64,000 bases of DNA from UBA7239 sp964509075 (GTDB lineage: Bacteria > Pseudomonadota > Gammaproteobacteria > Pseudomonadales > UBA7239): the NCBI GenBank assembly GCA_964509075.1, contig CAZDWC010000001.1, positions 416,140-480,139 of the forward strand, in the 5' to 3' direction. Under the pieces are notes generated by a model. The model saw only the letters and a program-made list of their open reading frames with translations, did no database searches and was not told the DNA's origin. A program made the position numbers and the translations under genes. Shown piece by piece: positions 23,301-31,468 of the stretch. The first letter of the stretch is position 1; each line of letters opens with the position of its first letter.

Positions 23301-25622
23301 TTAATGTGCCACAGCGGACTTCAAACGCGCAAAGATATTTTCCAGTGCTCGTTCGAAAAACGGTTTGGAGGCGCCGGCAATGATGCGTGCCTGATGGCTG
23401 AGTATCAGTCTGGCGATGTCCAACCCGCTTTTCATCGCCACCTGTTTGCCACTGCGATCCACCAGCATGTAGCGTGAGGTATGCGCATTGAACCAGGCAA
23501 TCTTGGCGCGCAGATTATGGTGGTGATCAAGGGTGTCAAACTCCATCCAGGTGCCGAACTCGATCAGGCGCAGTTTTTCCACCAGTTCGCGTTCGGTTGC
23601 ATCCATCTCGCCAACATCAGGTGTCTCTTGGTCAAGGTCAGCGCTGGCTTCTGTTTCAAGTTCCTCGAGTTTTTCTGCAGCAATGGGTTCGGCGCTCAGG
23701 TTCTGCAGGGCGAGCAGTTGTGATTGATGCAGCGCATCGAGCAGCTTGTTGCTCTTGGACTGGTCATAGGCGATGGTTTCCAGTGCGGTTTGCACACGTG
23801 TCTGCAGTGTTTCCTGCACCAACATCAAACGGTTGCGTTCGTTGTTGTCGGTTTTGGGTTGTATGCTCCAGATGAGATCGCCGACCGTGTCGAGACCTTC
23901 CTGCCAGGGATGGGAATCCTCGCCGTGGCGCAACAAGGTGAAGGTCAGGTAGTCCGACCAGGGATGCAGCAGCAGGACAACCATATGTGAGGGCAGTTCA
24001 AATCCCTGCATGCGCTTGCGGATTTCAAACAGTACGCGGCGTTTCACTTCCTTGAGTCGTTCTTCTCCCTCGGCTTTTTCGCGAGCGCGGCGCTCCATCA
24101 GGGAGATACTGTGTTCGACCTTGCTGTTAAATTCCTGCATTTCGGCCAGCAATTCATCAAACAGGCTTACATCCTGACGAAATTCCGTTAATACGCGGCG
24201 CACTACGGATTTGATGCGTGGAAATACCTTGAATTGACTGTCGCCGTCATTGGCGACCCAGCGTGTGCCGGCTTCGGCCAGGCAGTTCAGCAGTTGGCGC
24301 GACGGGTGCTCGGGTTTCTCGAACAGTGCGCGGTCGATGAAGGCGGCTTTCAGATAAGGTGTGTGCAGGTAACTCAATACAGCCTTGACGGAATCCGGCA
24401 GCTGTTTGTCGCCCAGCATGTACTCGAAGATCATGCCTACCAGATCAATGATACGGCTGTCGTCATCGCCTATACGCTTTTCATCTCCGATTTCCTGGCG
24501 GATTTGCTGTGTCACCGCTTGATACTGTGCAACAGTCATGGCTGGTGGCACGTGGTTCTGTTCCAGTAATTCCGCGTGGTTACCGGTAGGCACGGCGGCA
24601 AGTGCCGTGATGACTTCTCCTTGCGAACAGGCTGCTATGGCAGCATTACCGTGGGTGGCATAGGCAGGTTGACTGAAATATCCGGGAGAGTAAGCGCCGG
24701 ATGTTGCTCCAGGAGAGGAAGGCCGCGCCGCGATACTGGCGGCTGCCGGTGGAGGGCTGTCGGGTATAGGCATGGCAGCAGCGCCGCGCTGCTGCAATTC
24801 AAGAATGGCGTTGTAGAGCTGTTGTTGGACAGCGTGGGTTTCTTCGGCACTGCTACTGCTGGCTGCCGCCGCAGCCGCGCGGTGTTCCGGCGCTGGTGTT
24901 GCTGCGGGCGCAGCGGGGGTCGGTGCAGGTGGTGATGGCTTGTTTTCATTGACCAGCCGCGAGCGATTGGCGGCATTGCCCACGCCGTAACGCAGGTTGG
25001 GAAGAACGCCCTGCTTGATCAGATAGCTGTTGGCGTTCTGGTACAGCTCGCCCAGATTTTCCAGCAAACTTTTTTCGAACACTCGGAAAAAGAGTACGGT
25101 CATTCGCGTGTCGAGTTTTAGACCGACGATTTCGGCCTGCAGGGCGTCGGCAAACTGGTAAGGGCCCAGCGGATTGCCGTCTTCAGCCAGTTTGCGACCA
25201 CCATTGAGAACGGCCATTCGCTGATTGAGGGCAAACAATACTTCAGCAAAGCGGGTTTCTGCCCTGCGTGACAAGGATGTGGCGGCCAGATTCTGTTCCA
25301 GTTCATCGTCGGCAACCAGCGACAGGTCGGCAGACATGTCTTCCTTGCGTGTGTCCTTGCCGCCGAGTTCATTGCGCTGGAATTGCTGGAAGCCTTGGGC
25401 CAGATGTTTTTTGAAAATGGTGCCGAGTACGGCTTTCTGGCGTTTGAGCTCACGTGACAACTGGAGCAATTTCCACTGCTGTTCGTTGTTCTTGGCCATA
25501 TCGGCCATTTCCATCAGGCGATTTTCCAGTGCAGCCAGAAATTGCTCCTGCAGCTTGTCAGAGAAGCCTATGACAAGACTCTGCAGCTCGGCAATATGTC
25601 TGGCGGTAGTGCTGGTATCCAT
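23301..25622 (-). CDS. DUF1631 family protein
   Basis: A 773-residue protein of the DUF1631 family found in gamma- and betaproteobacteria; function unknown. The N-terminal part is helical and charged (about 1-230). A low-complexity Ala/Pro-rich linker follows (about 235-330), and then the long conserved helical C-terminal region. No catalytic motif or membrane segment is seen. The start MDTSTTARH at 25622 is inferred from the family-like beginning; the frame is open 53 codons further upstream, beyond the likely transcription start. A promoter candidate and a perfect CRP-type site lie upstream. PilZ is directly downstream on the same strand. Confidence 0.8.
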   Translation of the reverse strand: MDTSTTARHIAELQSLVIGFSDKLQEQFLAALENRLMEMADMAKNNEQQWKLLQLSRELKRQKAVLGTIFKKHLAQGFQQFQRNELGGKDTRKEDMSADLSLVADDELEQNLAATSLSRRAETRFAEVLFALNQRMAVLNGGRKLAEDGNPLGPYQFADALQAEIVGLKLDTRMTVLFFRVFEKSLLENLGELYQNANSYLIKQGVLPNLRYGVGNAANRSRLVNENKPSPPAPTPAAPAATPAPEHRAAAAAASSSSAEETHAVQQQLYNAILELQQRGAAAMPIPDSPPPAAASIAARPSSPGATSGAYSPGYFSQPAYATHGNAAIAACSQGEVITALAAVPTGNHAELLEQNHVPPAMTVAQYQAVTQQIRQEIGDEKRIGDDDSRIIDLVGMIFEYMLGDKQLPDSVKAVLSYLHTPYLKAAFIDRALFEKPEHPSRQLLNCLAEAGTRWVANDGDSQFKVFPRIKSVVRRVLTEFRQDVSLFDELLAEMQEFNSKVEHSISLMERRAREKAEGEERLKEVKRRVLFEIRKRMQGFELPSHMVVLLLHPWSDYLTFTLLRHGEDSHPWQEGLDTVGDLIWSIQPKTDNNERNRLMLVQETLQTRVQTALETIAYDQSKSNKLLDALHQSQLLALQNLSAEPIAAEKLEELETEASADLDQETPDVGEMDATERELVEKLRLIEFGTWMEFDTLDHHHNLRAKIAWFNAHTSRYMLVDRSGKQVAMKSGLDIARLILSHQARIIAGASKPFFERALENIFARLKSAVAH

Positions 25623-25751
25623 GCTGTGCGTACCGGAGTGGTAAGGGGAGGCTAGGCTGATGTTGCGCAGACGCTGTCTGTGCCTGTTTTCACTTGCATC
25701 CCGCACGGTGCCAAGGCACAACGCTATCATGGATGGAAGCTCAATGTGCCG

Positions 25752-25781
25752 ATCATAAAATGCACAGATCGAAAGCGCCAA
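25752..25781 (-). promoter_or_regulatory. Candidate promoter for the DUF1631 gene
   Basis: On the minus strand, TTGGCG (25781-25776), an 18-bp spacer, then TATGAT (25757-25752). Transcription would begin near 25745, leaving a leader of about 120 bases, and would place the CRP-type site around -70. Confidence 0.45.
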
Positions 25782-25807
25782 TCCGTTACATTTGGAATGC
25801 CTTAAAT

Positions 25808-25823
25808 TGTGATATAGCTCACA
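25808..25823. promoter_or_regulatory. CRP/cAMP-type binding site
   Basis: TGTGATATAGCTCACA is a perfect TGTGA-N6-TCACA palindrome in an A/T-rich frame. It lies between the 3' end of the MAPEG gene and the promoter candidate of the DUF1631 gene, near -70, a usual class I activation distance. Vfr or CRP would be the binder. Confidence 0.75.
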
Positions 25824-25835
25824 TTTTGCGGTTTG

Positions 25836-26216
25836 TCACGCCGCTTGAATGAACAGTGTGACAACGCAGCCCATGGATGCCACCCAGATTGTGCTGCGCA
25901 GGCTGGCCTTGTCCAGAATATATAGCAAGCCGTAGACCAGGCGGCAGGCGACAAAGCCCATGGCCAGTTGGTCTACGGTTGCCTGTGCCACACCTGCGCG
26001 CTCAGCCAGCAGTACGGCTGCAACAAACAGCGGGAAGGTTTCATAGCCATTCTGTACTGCCCAGTAAGATCGTTTGCGTGAACCTTCAATACGATCCATG
26101 TAGACACGTGGCTGATTGTTGTCGAAATCCTTGCTGCTTTTGGCGTAGATGGTAAAGATGAACGGCAGGGCAAAGCCTGCAGCCAGCACGCACCAGTCAG
26201 CGATAGTCATGGTCAT
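25836..26216 (-). CDS. MAPEG family membrane protein
   Basis: A 126-residue protein with four membrane segments typical of the MAPEG superfamily (eicosanoid and glutathione metabolism in eukaryotes). The polar stretch RSYWAVQNGYETFPLF matches the conserved NxxE/ANxxExxP-like region. The ATG at 26216 has GGAGAC upstream; a second ATG two codons later is possible. The bacterial function is not established. It is the last gene of the minus-strand run from the M15 peptidase. Confidence 0.85.
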   Translation of the reverse strand: MTMTIADWCVLAAGFALPFIFTIYAKSSKDFDNNQPRVYMDRIEGSRKRSYWAVQNGYETFPLFVAAVLLAERAGVAQATVDQLAMGFVACRLVYGLLYILDKASLRSTIWVASMGCVVTLFIQAA

Positions 26217-26274
26217 GATTTAGTCTCCGGAAGTGGGTGTTGAGGCATTCGCCTGATAGGGTAGAAAGTTGGCA

Positions 26275-26664
26275 TCAGCAGAAACGTTGCCAGGCGACCA
26301 ATGCCCAGACTACAGCAACCTGCAGCAGGGCAATAAATACGGCGGCGGAACCCATATCCTTGGCGCGGCCGGCGAGTGGATGCATCTCCGGGCTGGCGCG
26401 GTCTACCACGGCTTCAATGGCAGAGTTGAGCAGCTCGGTGATCAGCACTGCCATGCAGCTCATCAGGAGGATGGCGGTTTCGATCGCTGTCTGACCCAGC
26501 CAGAAAGCGGCTGGTACCAGAGGGATCAACAACAGCATCTCCTCACGGAAAGCGGCTTCGTGCTGCCAGGCCTGACGCAGGCCTGCCCAGGAATAACCTG
26601 CGGCAGCGACTACGCGTGCCATGCCTTTGCGTCCGGGTTTGTTGGGGGTGGATGCATCAGTCAT
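26275..26664 (-). CDS. dgkA: Diacylglycerol kinase (prokaryotic DgkA)
   Basis: A 129-residue inner-membrane enzyme that phosphorylates diacylglycerol to phosphatidate. Three membrane helices follow an amphipathic start. The signature ELLNSAIEAVVDR (ExxNxAIE) and the SPEMHPLAGRAKDMGSA stretch are present. The start MTDASTPNK overlaps the end of cysE by eight bases, indicating translational coupling. The length is close to E. coli DgkA. Confidence 0.93.
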   Translation of the reverse strand: MTDASTPNKPGRKGMARVVAAAGYSWAGLRQAWQHEAAFREEMLLLIPLVPAAFWLGQTAIETAILLMSCMAVLITELLNSAIEAVVDRASPEMHPLAGRAKDMGSAAVFIALLQVAVVWALVAWQRFC

Positions 26665-27481
26665 TGTCGTTTTCTTCCTGTTCGTTGCCGTCGCCAAGCT
26701 TGTGATCCATATCCAGCGCGGGCTGTTCCGCTGATGGTTTGCCGATGATGCGTGCCGGCACGCCAGCCGCTGTGCTGTGTGCCGGCACATCGGCGAGTAC
26801 AACGCTGCCGGCACCGATCTTGGCGCCTTCGCCAATCTCTACGGGGCCGAGGATCTTGGCGCCTGCAGATAACAAGACACCGCGGCGGATCTTCGGGTGC
26901 CGGTCGCAGCCACGCTGCTTGCCGCTGCCACCGAGGGTGACAGCGTGTAGCATGGAAACATCGTCCTCGATGACGGCCGTTTCCCCAATGACAACGCCAG
27001 TGGCATGGTCGATCATGATGCCGCCGCCTATGCATGCAGCTGGGTGAATGTCTACGGCAAAAACTTCACTCATGCGGCTCTGGAAGTGCAGTGCCAGTGA
27101 TTTGCGTTCCTGCTGCCAGAGCCAGTGTGCCACCCGGTAGGCCTGCAAGGCATGAAAGCCTTTGAAATAGAGTACGGGCATCAGGTAGTGGTCACAGGCG
27201 GCATCGCGCTCGTAATAGGCAATGATGTCGCGGCAGAGGTTGCCGAGAATCAGAGTGTCGCTGCGCATGGCATCAAGGCAGACTTCTCGCAGCAGCAGTG
27301 CCGGTGCGGCGGTGCTGTCGAGCAGGTTGGCCAGGTGGAAGCTGATGGCTTCGGCCAGTGTCTGGTGATGCAGGATGATGCTGTGTACCGAGCTGGCCAG
27401 CACAGGCTCCTGTGCGGCGATGGCGCGCGCTTCGTCGCGCAGGATCTGCCACAGGGTGTCGGGGCTTGCCAGTTTATGCAT
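26657..27481 (-). CDS. cysE: Serine O-acetyltransferase
   Basis: A 274-residue enzyme making O-acetylserine from serine and acetyl-CoA for cysteine synthesis. The helical N-terminal domain (about 1-140) is followed by the left-handed beta-helix of hexapeptide repeats (DIHPAACIGGGIMIDHATG, with the catalytic Asp and His). A charged tail follows (GDGNEQEENDND). The start MHKLASPD overlaps the stop of the HAD gene by one base (TGATG). cysK at 16.4 kb completes the pathway. Confidence 0.95.
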   Translation of the reverse strand: MHKLASPDTLWQILRDEARAIAAQEPVLASSVHSIILHHQTLAEAISFHLANLLDSTAAPALLLREVCLDAMRSDTLILGNLCRDIIAYYERDAACDHYLMPVLYFKGFHALQAYRVAHWLWQQERKSLALHFQSRMSEVFAVDIHPAACIGGGIMIDHATGVVIGETAVIEDDVSMLHAVTLGGSGKQRGCDRHPKIRRGVLLSAGAKILGPVEIGEGAKIGAGSVVLADVPAHSTAAGVPARIIGKPSAEQPALDMDHKLGDGNEQEENDND

Positions 27482-28149
27482 CAGGATACCTGTTGGCGGT
27501 ATAGTCGCGTGAGTATGGCTGGCAATTCTGACATATCGGTGAATGCGACAGTACTGGGTGTTTGCGCAATGCCGGTGTGCTGCTCGCCGTAAGCGCACAC
27601 AAGCATGCCGGCGCGTTGCGCAGCAAGAATGCCTGGCGCGGCATCTTCTATGACAATACAGTGCTGTGCGCGATAACCGCATTGTCGTGCGGCATGCAGG
27701 AACAGGTCTGGCGCTGGTTTGCCCTGCAGCACATCGCTGGCACTGAAAAGCCTGTCTTCAACGCGGGGCAGTAAATGGGTGAGTCCCAGTGTAAAACGCA
27801 TCTTGTCGTAACTGCCACTGGAGGCTACGCAGTAGTTCCAGCCGGCTGTGTCGAGAAAATCCAGCACGTTATTGATGCCATCAACGGCGCGTAGTTGTTG
27901 TGCAAACCTTGCAAAAGTGGCGGATTGCAGCTGCGCAAAAAAATTTTCGGGCAATGCTCGGCTATGCAAGGCTTCGATTTGCTGGCGACAGCTGTCGAGA
28001 GACAGACCGGTGAATTGAAGGCGACACTCATCGGTGCTGTAGTCGAAGCCTGCCTTGTAAAGTTGTTCGGCAAAGACGCGGCTGGCAATGGCTTCACTGT
28101 CAACGAGGACGCCATCGCAATCAAAAATGATGAGCGGTGTTTCTGTCAT
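27481..28149 (-). CDS. HAD-superfamily phosphatase/phosphomutase-like hydrolase
   Basis: A 222-residue class IA HAD hydrolase. The nucleophile motif is FDCDGVLVDSE, motif II ASSG, motif III is the lysine in GKPAPDLF, and motif IV is IEDAAPG. It resembles the beta-phosphoglucomutase/YfbT/YieH-type phosphatases; the substrate is unknown. It overlaps the upstream peptidase gene (ATGA) and the downstream cysE start, so all are in one operon. Confidence 0.88.
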   Translation of the reverse strand: MTETPLIIFDCDGVLVDSEAIASRVFAEQLYKAGFDYSTDECRLQFTGLSLDSCRQQIEALHSRALPENFFAQLQSATFARFAQQLRAVDGINNVLDFLDTAGWNYCVASSGSYDKMRFTLGLTHLLPRVEDRLFSASDVLQGKPAPDLFLHAARQCGYRAQHCIVIEDAAPGILAAQRAGMLVCAYGEQHTGIAQTPSTVAFTDMSELPAILTRLYRQQVS

Positions 28150-28832
28150 TTATCGATTTGTACTAGAACATAACGATGAAAGATGTCGTGCCAGTGCTGG
28201 CGGATGCACGCTTTCAGTGCAATGTCCTGTGTCAGCAGCCAGTCTATCATCCGTCCTTCATCCAGCATTGTTTCATAACGCTCAGCAATATGTCGGCAAG
28301 ACAAGTGCCAGCGCTCTGGTGCTATGCCGCCGTTGTCACTGGCATAAGGACGGAAAAATAGTGAGTCGGGCAGGTAGTGGTTCAGCCACTGGTTCAGTAG
28401 AGCAAACGGCCCGTTGTCGCTGTACTCGGTTGTGATCAGTTGTAATTTGTAATCCGGTGAAACCGCTGCGGCATCATAAATGTCGATGTCGGTGCCCCAG
28501 TGATGTCGCGAACATCCGGGAATGGCAGACCAGCGCAGCATGGCGAACAGTTTTTCGCGCTCGGACAGCGAGTTTGCATCTAGTGCTTGTCCCTGATCAT
28601 CCAGCAAGGGGCGCTGCCCGCTTGCCTTTGCATTCCAGATGCTGCGCTGGCGTTCAAAGCTGCGGTAAGCGCTGGCAATGGCTGGTTGCATGCCTTGTTC
28701 CTGCGCGGCCTGACACAGTGCCTGCCATGCCGGCACCACGTCCTGCTGCAGCATATGAGCACTGCCGTTGTCGGCTGGCAGCAGATCGGGATTGTGCTGC
28801 CCTGTCAGTGCCAACCAGCTGCCGTCTCTCAC
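28146..28832 (-). CDS. M15 family peptidase (VanY-type D-alanyl-D-alanine carboxypeptidase)
   Basis: A 228-residue M15B-like metallopeptidase. The zinc residues are in SRHHWGTDIDIYD (HxxGxxxD) and in PERWHLS. The arginine in SAYRSFERQ also fits. There is no convincing signal peptide, which is unusual if it acts on peptidoglycan in the periplasm. The GTG at 28832 is preferred because ACGGAG lies six bases upstream; a TTG at 28838 would abut that site. It is the first gene of M15-HAD-cysE-dgkA. Confidence 0.82.
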   Translation of the reverse strand: MRDGSWLALTGQHNPDLLPADNGSAHMLQQDVVPAWQALCQAAQEQGMQPAIASAYRSFERQRSIWNAKASGQRPLLDDQGQALDANSLSEREKLFAMLRWSAIPGCSRHHWGTDIDIYDAAAVSPDYKLQLITTEYSDNGPFALLNQWLNHYLPDSLFFRPYASDNGGIAPERWHLSCRHIAERYETMLDEGRMIDWLLTQDIALKACIRQHWHDIFHRYVLVQIDK

Positions 28833-28868
28833 TATCAACTCCGTTATTGTCTATAATAACTTCGGTTA

Positions 28869-28896
28869 TTGCGTATTAGCGCTTGGCGAGTATTAT
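28869..28896 (+). promoter_or_regulatory. Promoter candidate for the TfoX-like gene
   Basis: TTGCGT, a 16-bp spacer, then TATTAT (28891-28896), 69 bp before the ATG at 28965. The same A/T-rich stretch (28843-28900) must also hold the divergent promoter of the M15 operon. It contains the small inverted repeat GTTATT-GTCTAT-AATAAC. Confidence 0.45.
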
Positions 28897-28964
28897 AAGC
28901 GCACGTGTGGGGCAGGTCTTATTCTGATGTACTGCTCCGCATCGTATAACGAATACCGTTCAGG

Positions 28965-29267
28965 ATGCGGCAAGTGGAAGTAGCAGACAAGAAGCTGATC
29001 GAGTTGAAAAATCTGGGGGCGGCTTCCGTCAACATTCTCAATGCCATCGGCGTGCGCACTTATGCGGATCTGGAGGCCATTGGCTCGGTGCAGGCATACC
29101 GGCGCATACGTCAGCGAGGTATTCATGTGTCGAGGGCAATGCTTTATGCCATGGAGGCAGCGCTACTCAATGTGCACTGGAAATCGCTGGATCCTGGTCT
29201 CAAGGCGCAACTGGTGCAGATGGCTGATCGCATTGATCAGGAAGAAATAGAAACTGCCGAAGCCTGA
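28965..29267 (+). CDS. TfoX/Sxy C-terminal-domain protein
   Basis: A 100-residue protein equal to the C-terminal domain of TfoX/Sxy only: ELKNLGAASVNILNAIGV, then TYADLEAIG, typical of the helix-hairpin-helix-like TfoX_C domain. The N-terminal domain found in full-length competence regulators is missing, and there is no sign of a truncated neighbour. Such short versions are common and of unknown role. It is probably monocistronic and converges with the zinc-ribbon gene 15 bp later. Confidence 0.85.
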   Translation: MRQVEVADKKLIELKNLGAASVNILNAIGVRTYADLEAIGSVQAYRRIRQRGIHVSRAMLYAMEAALLNVHWKSLDPGLKAQLVQMADRIDQEEIETAEA

Positions 29268-29282
29268 TGGTTTCAGTCACAT

Positions 29283-29477
29283 TCAGTGAGTAGCCGTTCT
29301 TGTTGCTCCGCAGCGCTTGCAGCGGTATTGCGTAACCAGCTTGCCCGCTTTGACATCAAACTGATTCTCCTTGACGACTTCCCAGCTGTGAAAATTGTTG
29401 CCGCACAGGGTTGATTGCTTGCCTTTCTTCTGTAGCAGGGCTTTCTTGTGTTTTTGCAGTGAAACGATTTCGCTCAT
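29283..29477 (-). CDS. Small zinc-ribbon protein
   Basis: A 64-residue protein with a basic N-terminal half (HKKALLQKKGKQ). A CG knuckle (TLCGNNFHSW) and a second pair in YRCKRCGATRT follow; together they probably bind one zinc, perhaps with the histidine. The start MSEIVSLQ overlaps the folK stop (ATGA), so it is coupled to folK. Family not named with confidence; the function is unknown. Confidence 0.7.
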   Translation of the reverse strand: MSEIVSLQKHKKALLQKKGKQSTLCGNNFHSWEVVKENQFDVKAGKLVTQYRCKRCGATRTATH

Positions 29478-29992
29478 GCCGTCGTTGCCCTGCTGATTTG
29501 TTGGCCGCGCCAGAAAAAATTCACAGGCCACAGTTTCTGTGGGCGATCATAGGCTTGCCACAGTGCGGCATAGGTCGCTCCCGACACAGGATGAACGGCT
29601 TGCGGGGCAATGTCTGCCAGTGGCAGCAATACAAAGGCATTGGCAAGGATCTCTGCTCGCGGCAACTTAATGCCGTCTATTTCGCCGTTGTACTGGTCAT
29701 AGGTAAGAATGTCGATGTCCAGCGTTCTGCCGGAAAACCGCGTCTCACTGCGGGTGCGGCCATTGCGGTGTTCAATGTCGCGCAGTAGTGCGGACAACTC
29801 GCCTACGCTGAGCGAGGTTTCAAATCCTGCCACCAGATTGAAGAAATGATCGCCATCAAAACCTACGGCTTCGCTTTCATAGATGGGTGAAATCAGCAGT
29901 TCGCCGAAATTTTCTGCCAAAGCATCCAGTGCAGCCAGCACATGCTTTTCTCGTTCAATATTGCTGCCGATGCTGACGTAAACCGTTGTCAC
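29474..29992 (-). CDS. folK: Dihydropterin pyrophosphokinase (HPPK)
   Basis: A 172-residue folate biosynthesis enzyme that pyrophosphorylates 6-hydroxymethyl-dihydropterin. It begins VYVSIGSNIERE and contains the catalytic RTLDIDILTYD and the PRAEILANAFVL segment (HPRxxxRxFVLxPL-type). The start codon is GTG. It follows folB by 11 bases in the same operon, so two successive steps of the pathway are together. Confidence 0.93.
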   Translation of the reverse strand: MTTVYVSIGSNIEREKHVLAALDALAENFGELLISPIYESEAVGFDGDHFFNLVAGFETSLSVGELSALLRDIEHRNGRTRSETRFSGRTLDIDILTYDQYNGEIDGIKLPRAEILANAFVLLPLADIAPQAVHPVSGATYAALWQAYDRPQKLWPVNFFWRGQQISRATTA

Positions 29993-30003
29993 TGCGATAA
30001 CCT

Positions 30004-30357
30004 TTACTGCTGCCCGCGTTCGATGATGAGGCCGACATCCTGCGCACCGCGCAAGGCGCCAGGTTTGCTGATGCGCAGGCGCAACCAGCTGACCTTGAAT
30101 TCATCGCGCACGATATTGCTGACGGATTCTGCCAGTGCTTCAATCAACTGGAACTGACTCTGCTCAACAAATTGGATGATGCGTTTGGAAATGGTTTTGT
30201 AATCCAGCGCATCCTTGATGTCATCGCTTTGTGCCGCAGCATGGATGTCGCTGGCCATGTCGAGATCAATGCTGACAATCTGCTTGACCTCCCGCTCCCA
30301 GGCAAAAATGCCGATGATGGTTTCAATGCGCAGATCGCGTATGTAGACGATATCCAT
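30004..30357 (-). CDS. folB: Dihydroneopterin aldolase
   Basis: A 117-residue tunnelling-fold enzyme. It begins MDIVYIRDLRIETIIGIFAWE, the standard FolB start with the catalytic glutamate region; the C-terminal SKPGALRGAQDVG holds the catalytic lysine. The length is typical. The start codon abuts the stop codon of tsaD with no gap, so the order on the minus strand is tsaD-folB-folK-zinc ribbon. Confidence 0.95.
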   Translation of the reverse strand: MDIVYIRDLRIETIIGIFAWEREVKQIVSIDLDMASDIHAAAQSDDIKDALDYKTISKRIIQFVEQSQFQLIEALAESVSNIVRDEFKVSWLRLRISKPGALRGAQDVGLIIERGQQ

Positions 30358-31392
30358 TCAAGTCTCCTGAACAGCAGGCAGTGTATCGAGTGGCCAACGT
30401 GGATAAGCGTTAATTTCCAGCGCTTCGTGCTGGCCAGCCAGCAGGCGCTGGCAGCCGGCGTAGGCAATCATGGCGCCATTGTCGGTGCAAAAGGCTGGTC
30501 GTGGATAGAAAACCTCAGCCTTCCCTGCCAGGGCGCTGTGCAATTTCTCACGCAGGCGACGGTTGGCACTCACGCCGCCAGCCATCACCAGTTGCTTAAG
30601 TCCCGTGTGTTCAATGGCGCGTTTGCATTTGATCACCAGTGTATCCACCACGGCTTCCTGAAAGGCAAAGGCGATGTCGGCGCAGGTCTGTGCATCCGGC
30701 AAGCCATCGGCCTGCGCATGCTGGTTGATGGTGGTGAGCGCAAAGGTTTTCAGACCGCTGAAACTGAAATCCAGCCCGGGTCTGTCGGTCATCGGTCGCG
30801 GGAAACGGAATCGTTCGGGATTGCCTTGTTCAGCGAGCTTGCTGATTTGCGGTCCGCCGGGGTAGTCGAGATCCAGCAGCTTCGCGGTCTTGTCGAAGGC
30901 TTCGCCGGCAGCATCGTCCAGTGATTCGCCGAGCAGTTGGTATTGGCCGATACCTTGTACTGCCACCAGTTGGGTGTGGCCGCCGGAAACCAGCAGCGCC
31001 ACGAATGGAAAGCGAGGTGCCGGATCTTCCAGCATGGGTGCCAGCAGGTGACCTTCCATGTGGTGTACGCCAATGGCGGGGATGTTCCAGGTCCAGGCCA
31101 GCGTGCGGCCGAAGGTAGCACCCACCAGCAGGGCGCCGAGCAGGCCGGGGCCGGCGGTGTAGGCAATGCCATCGATGCTGGATCGGTCGCAACCGGCCTG
31201 GGCGAACACGTCGTCGATCAGGGGAATCATGCGCCGCACATGGTCGCGTGAAGCGAGCTCCGGCACCACGCCACCGTACTCGCTGTGCATGGCGACCTGG
31301 CTGTGCAGGGCTTCCGCGAGCAGGCCGGCTTCGCTGTCGTAGATGGCGATGCCGGTTTCATCGCAGGAGGTTTCTATACCCAGTACACGCAT
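30358..31392 (-). CDS. tsaD: tRNA N6-adenosine threonylcarbamoyltransferase
   Basis: A 344-residue enzyme for the t6A37 modification of tRNAs. It begins MRVLGIETSCDETG. The metal histidines are in GVHHMEGHLLAP, and the nucleotide-binding ASKHA-fold motifs include LVSGGHTQL and AGGVSANRRLRE. The length is typical. It is transcribed toward folB. The rpsU-dnaG neighbourhood often seen divergent to tsaD is not here; aceF lies upstream on the same strand, 76 bp away. Confidence 0.97.
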   Translation of the reverse strand: MRVLGIETSCDETGIAIYDSEAGLLAEALHSQVAMHSEYGGVVPELASRDHVRRMIPLIDDVFAQAGCDRSSIDGIAYTAGPGLLGALLVGATFGRTLAWTWNIPAIGVHHMEGHLLAPMLEDPAPRFPFVALLVSGGHTQLVAVQGIGQYQLLGESLDDAAGEAFDKTAKLLDLDYPGGPQISKLAEQGNPERFRFPRPMTDRPGLDFSFSGLKTFALTTINQHAQADGLPDAQTCADIAFAFQEAVVDTLVIKCKRAIEHTGLKQLVMAGGVSANRRLREKLHSALAGKAEVFYPRPAFCTDNGAMIAYAGCQRLLAGQHEALEINAYPRWPLDTLPAVQET

Positions 31393-31468
31393 GGGGACGG
31401 CCAGTCAGTCAAACGGCGCACATGATAAACCGATTTGCTGTTCTGCACTGCCCGTCTTCTGCTGCAGC

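Noticed and set aside
29268..29282. Terminators between convergent pairs (tfoX-like/zinc ribbon, ung/PilZ, sspB/GGDEF)
   Set aside because: The gaps are only 9-17 bp and hold no inverted repeat with a T-tract.
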